The translations under genes were made by a program, and so were the position numbers. Shown here piece after piece: positions 4,181 through 5,053 of a DNA stretch of 5,053 nt (the first letter of the stretch is position 1; each line of letters begins with the position of its first letter). The stretch is taken from assembly GCA_002495065.1 (NCBI GenBank), contig DADT01000074.1:1-5053 (forward strand). The letters are read 5' to 3'. Origin of the DNA: Methanoregula sp. UBA471. GTDB taxonomy: Archaea > Halobacteriota > Methanomicrobia > Methanomicrobiales > Methanospirillaceae. Under the pieces are notes generated by a model that was given only the letters and a program-made list of their open reading frames with translations, was not told the origin of the DNA and ran no database searches.

Positions 4181-4244
4181 AGGTGAACATCCAAGCATGA
4201 TGTGTTTAAAAAATGAGTACGATAAAACTGACCGGCTGGGTTGA
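4181..4244 (+). promoter_or_regulatory. Out-of-frame upstream ORF with the only good RBS before the asparagine synthase-like gene
   Basis: AGGTGA (4181-4186) lies 10 bases before ATG 4197, which opens a 15-codon frame (MMCLKNEYDK...) ending at TGA 4242-4244. It overlaps the start of the asparagine synthase-like gene in another frame. The main start at 4213 is 26 bases from this site. Six A at 4208-4213 join the two frames if one is removed. This could be a regulatory upstream ORF or a base-count error. Confidence 0.35.
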
Positions 4245-5053
4245 AGTCGACGGGCAGCGACTTTCCCCGCAGGATATTGAGACACTACTAAAGGACCGCC
4301 CGGAAGAGATCCTCAGATTCGGGGGGGAGTTCTTCCTTGCCGGCAGCGGGTGCCGTGCCCGGGACCATTTCGGGATCATGCCGGGCAACTGCCCCAAGGG
4401 GACGCTCATCTGCGATGGTGAGGTCAAGGGGAAGATCGAGCCGCATGTTCCGGACCTGCCCCTGGAACAGGCAATAATCACTGCCGTGGAACTGCGCAGC
4501 GACCAGGGTGTGTGTGCCCTCTCCGGGGGGGTGGACTCGACGCTTGTCGCTGCGCTCGCCCGGCGCGAGTGCGTGGCCGTGGGGCTTTCAGAATCTCATG
4601 ACCTGAACCAGGCCCGTCATGCAGCAGATACCCTCGACCTCTCCTGCACGTATGTGACAATTACTCCGCGGGAGATCGCAGCTGCACTTCCTGCGGTCGT
4701 CGGGGCGATCCCGATTAAGGATCCGGTCAACACGAGCATCGCCCTGACCCAGTTCTTTGTTGCCCGGTTTGCCGGCGAGCAGGGGTACCGGCGGATCATC
4801 ACCGGCCAGGGTGCGGACGAACTCTTTGGGGGTTACTCCCGGTACCTGGAGACACCGACGCTGTCAGAAGACCTCGAGCGGGATTTTCTCGGCCTCGGAC
4901 TGCAGGCTGACCGCGACCAGTCGGTAGCAGCGCTCCATGGCTCGTACTTCTCCCTGCCGTATATGGACGTGCGGGTGGTGCGCGCTGCACGCGCGATCCC
5001 GGCCGGGGAGAAGGTACTGGGAGGGCGGCGGAAGATCCCGCTCCGGCAGGTCG
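4213..5053 (+). CDS. Asparagine synthase-like ATP pyrophosphatase (partial, 3' end outside)
   Basis: 280 codons lie in the window; the end is missing. The C-terminal synthetase domain of asparagine synthase activates the aspartate carboxylate with ATP and transfers ammonia to it in the cytoplasm. Visible motifs are the PP-loop SGGVDS (residues 104-109), TGQGADELFGGY (197-208), SLPYMDVRVV (247-256), matching the PFLD-type site, and RKIPLR (273-278) with the conserved Lys. The N-terminus is only about 95 residues. GEFFLAG...ARDHFGI (39-55) resembles the end of the class II glutaminase domain, but the Cys2 nucleophile and the rest of that domain are absent. The enzyme should therefore use free ammonia or a partner, or make another amide. 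ATG 4213 is the first start after an in-frame TAA (4207-4209). High GC at third positions contrasts with the sequence upstream. Confidence 0.93.
   Translation, partial: MSTIKLTGWVEVDGQRLSPQDIETLLKDRPEEILRFGGEFFLAGSGCRARDHFGIMPGNCPKGTLICDGEVKGKIEPHVPDLPLEQAIITAVELRSDQGVCALSGGVDSTLVAALARRECVAVGLSESHDLNQARHAADTLDLSCTYVTITPREIAAALPAVVGAIPIKDPVNTSIALTQFFVARFAGEQGYRRIITGQGADELFGGYSRYLETPTLSEDLERDFLGLGLQADRDQSVAALHGSYFSLPYMDVRVVRAARAIPAGEKVLGGRRKIPLRQV

Noticed and set aside
4097..4198. Minus-strand frame giving a 33-residue natural-looking peptide (MLGCSPSIHLGFVQELYRIA...)
   Set aside because: No Shine-Dalgarno site, very short, and its open frame extends antisense into the asparagine synthase-like gene.
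4200..4206. T TTA AAA slippery heptamer as a programmed -1 frameshift site into the synthase
   Set aside because: A -1 slip from the upstream frame does not lead into the synthase frame; +1 or -2 would be needed.
4206..4990. Several 60-90 codon minus-strand ORFs
   Set aside because: All are antisense to the asparagine synthase-like gene, whose motifs are unmistakable; high GC content produces such shadow frames.

Overview
The window reads as archaeal DNA, most likely from a methanogen of the Methanomicrobiales type. The signs are TTTAAATA/TTATATAC box-A promoter elements, GGTGA-type Shine-Dalgarno sites, a class II tRNA-Leu without an encoded CCA and closed by a U-tract, and GC-biased third codon positions in the well-formed genes. 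The taxonomic placement is inference; no marker gene is present.

Layout. 1-188 holds no supportable gene and has an AT-rich box A/U-tract near 150-160. 189-743 (minus) encodes a secreted, probably lipid-anchored protein of the post-COAP-1 type, with a long hairpin-containing leader and a TATA element at 883-890. 1094-1178 (minus) is tRNA-Leu(UAA). 1179-1680 is mostly non-coding, with three CCGGAT-type hairpins, phased direct repeats and a palindromic TATA box (1657-1668) that could fire in both directions. 1685-1948 has only small ORFs that overlap in different frames.

1983-3027 (plus) is the most gene-like accessory part: a chain of short genes (41, 39, 80, 121 and 59 codons). The last four are joined by TGATG or ATGA stop/start overlaps, which implies one translationally coupled transcript. 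None is a family I can name with confidence. The 121-residue product has a D...RVK arrangement resembling a degenerate PD-(D/E)XK nuclease core.

3026-3652 is a diverged tandem duplication with a 360-bp period. Blocks of 24 and 30 identical bases are separated by strongly diverged sequence with no net gaps. A possible 56-residue gene begins inside copy 2. 3768-3976 (minus) is a frameshifted small membrane-protein gene, possibly a relic of a major-facilitator C-terminus. 4213 to the window end (plus) is an asparagine-synthase-type ATP pyrophosphatase that lacks the glutaminase nucleophile and runs off the edge.

Overall, two ordinary chromosomal anchors (tRNA-Leu at one side, the asparagine synthase-like gene at the other) flank about 2.9 kb of accessory sequence rich in tiny ORFs, relics and repeats. 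The coupled four-gene chain and the 360-bp duplication are the parts worth pursuing.
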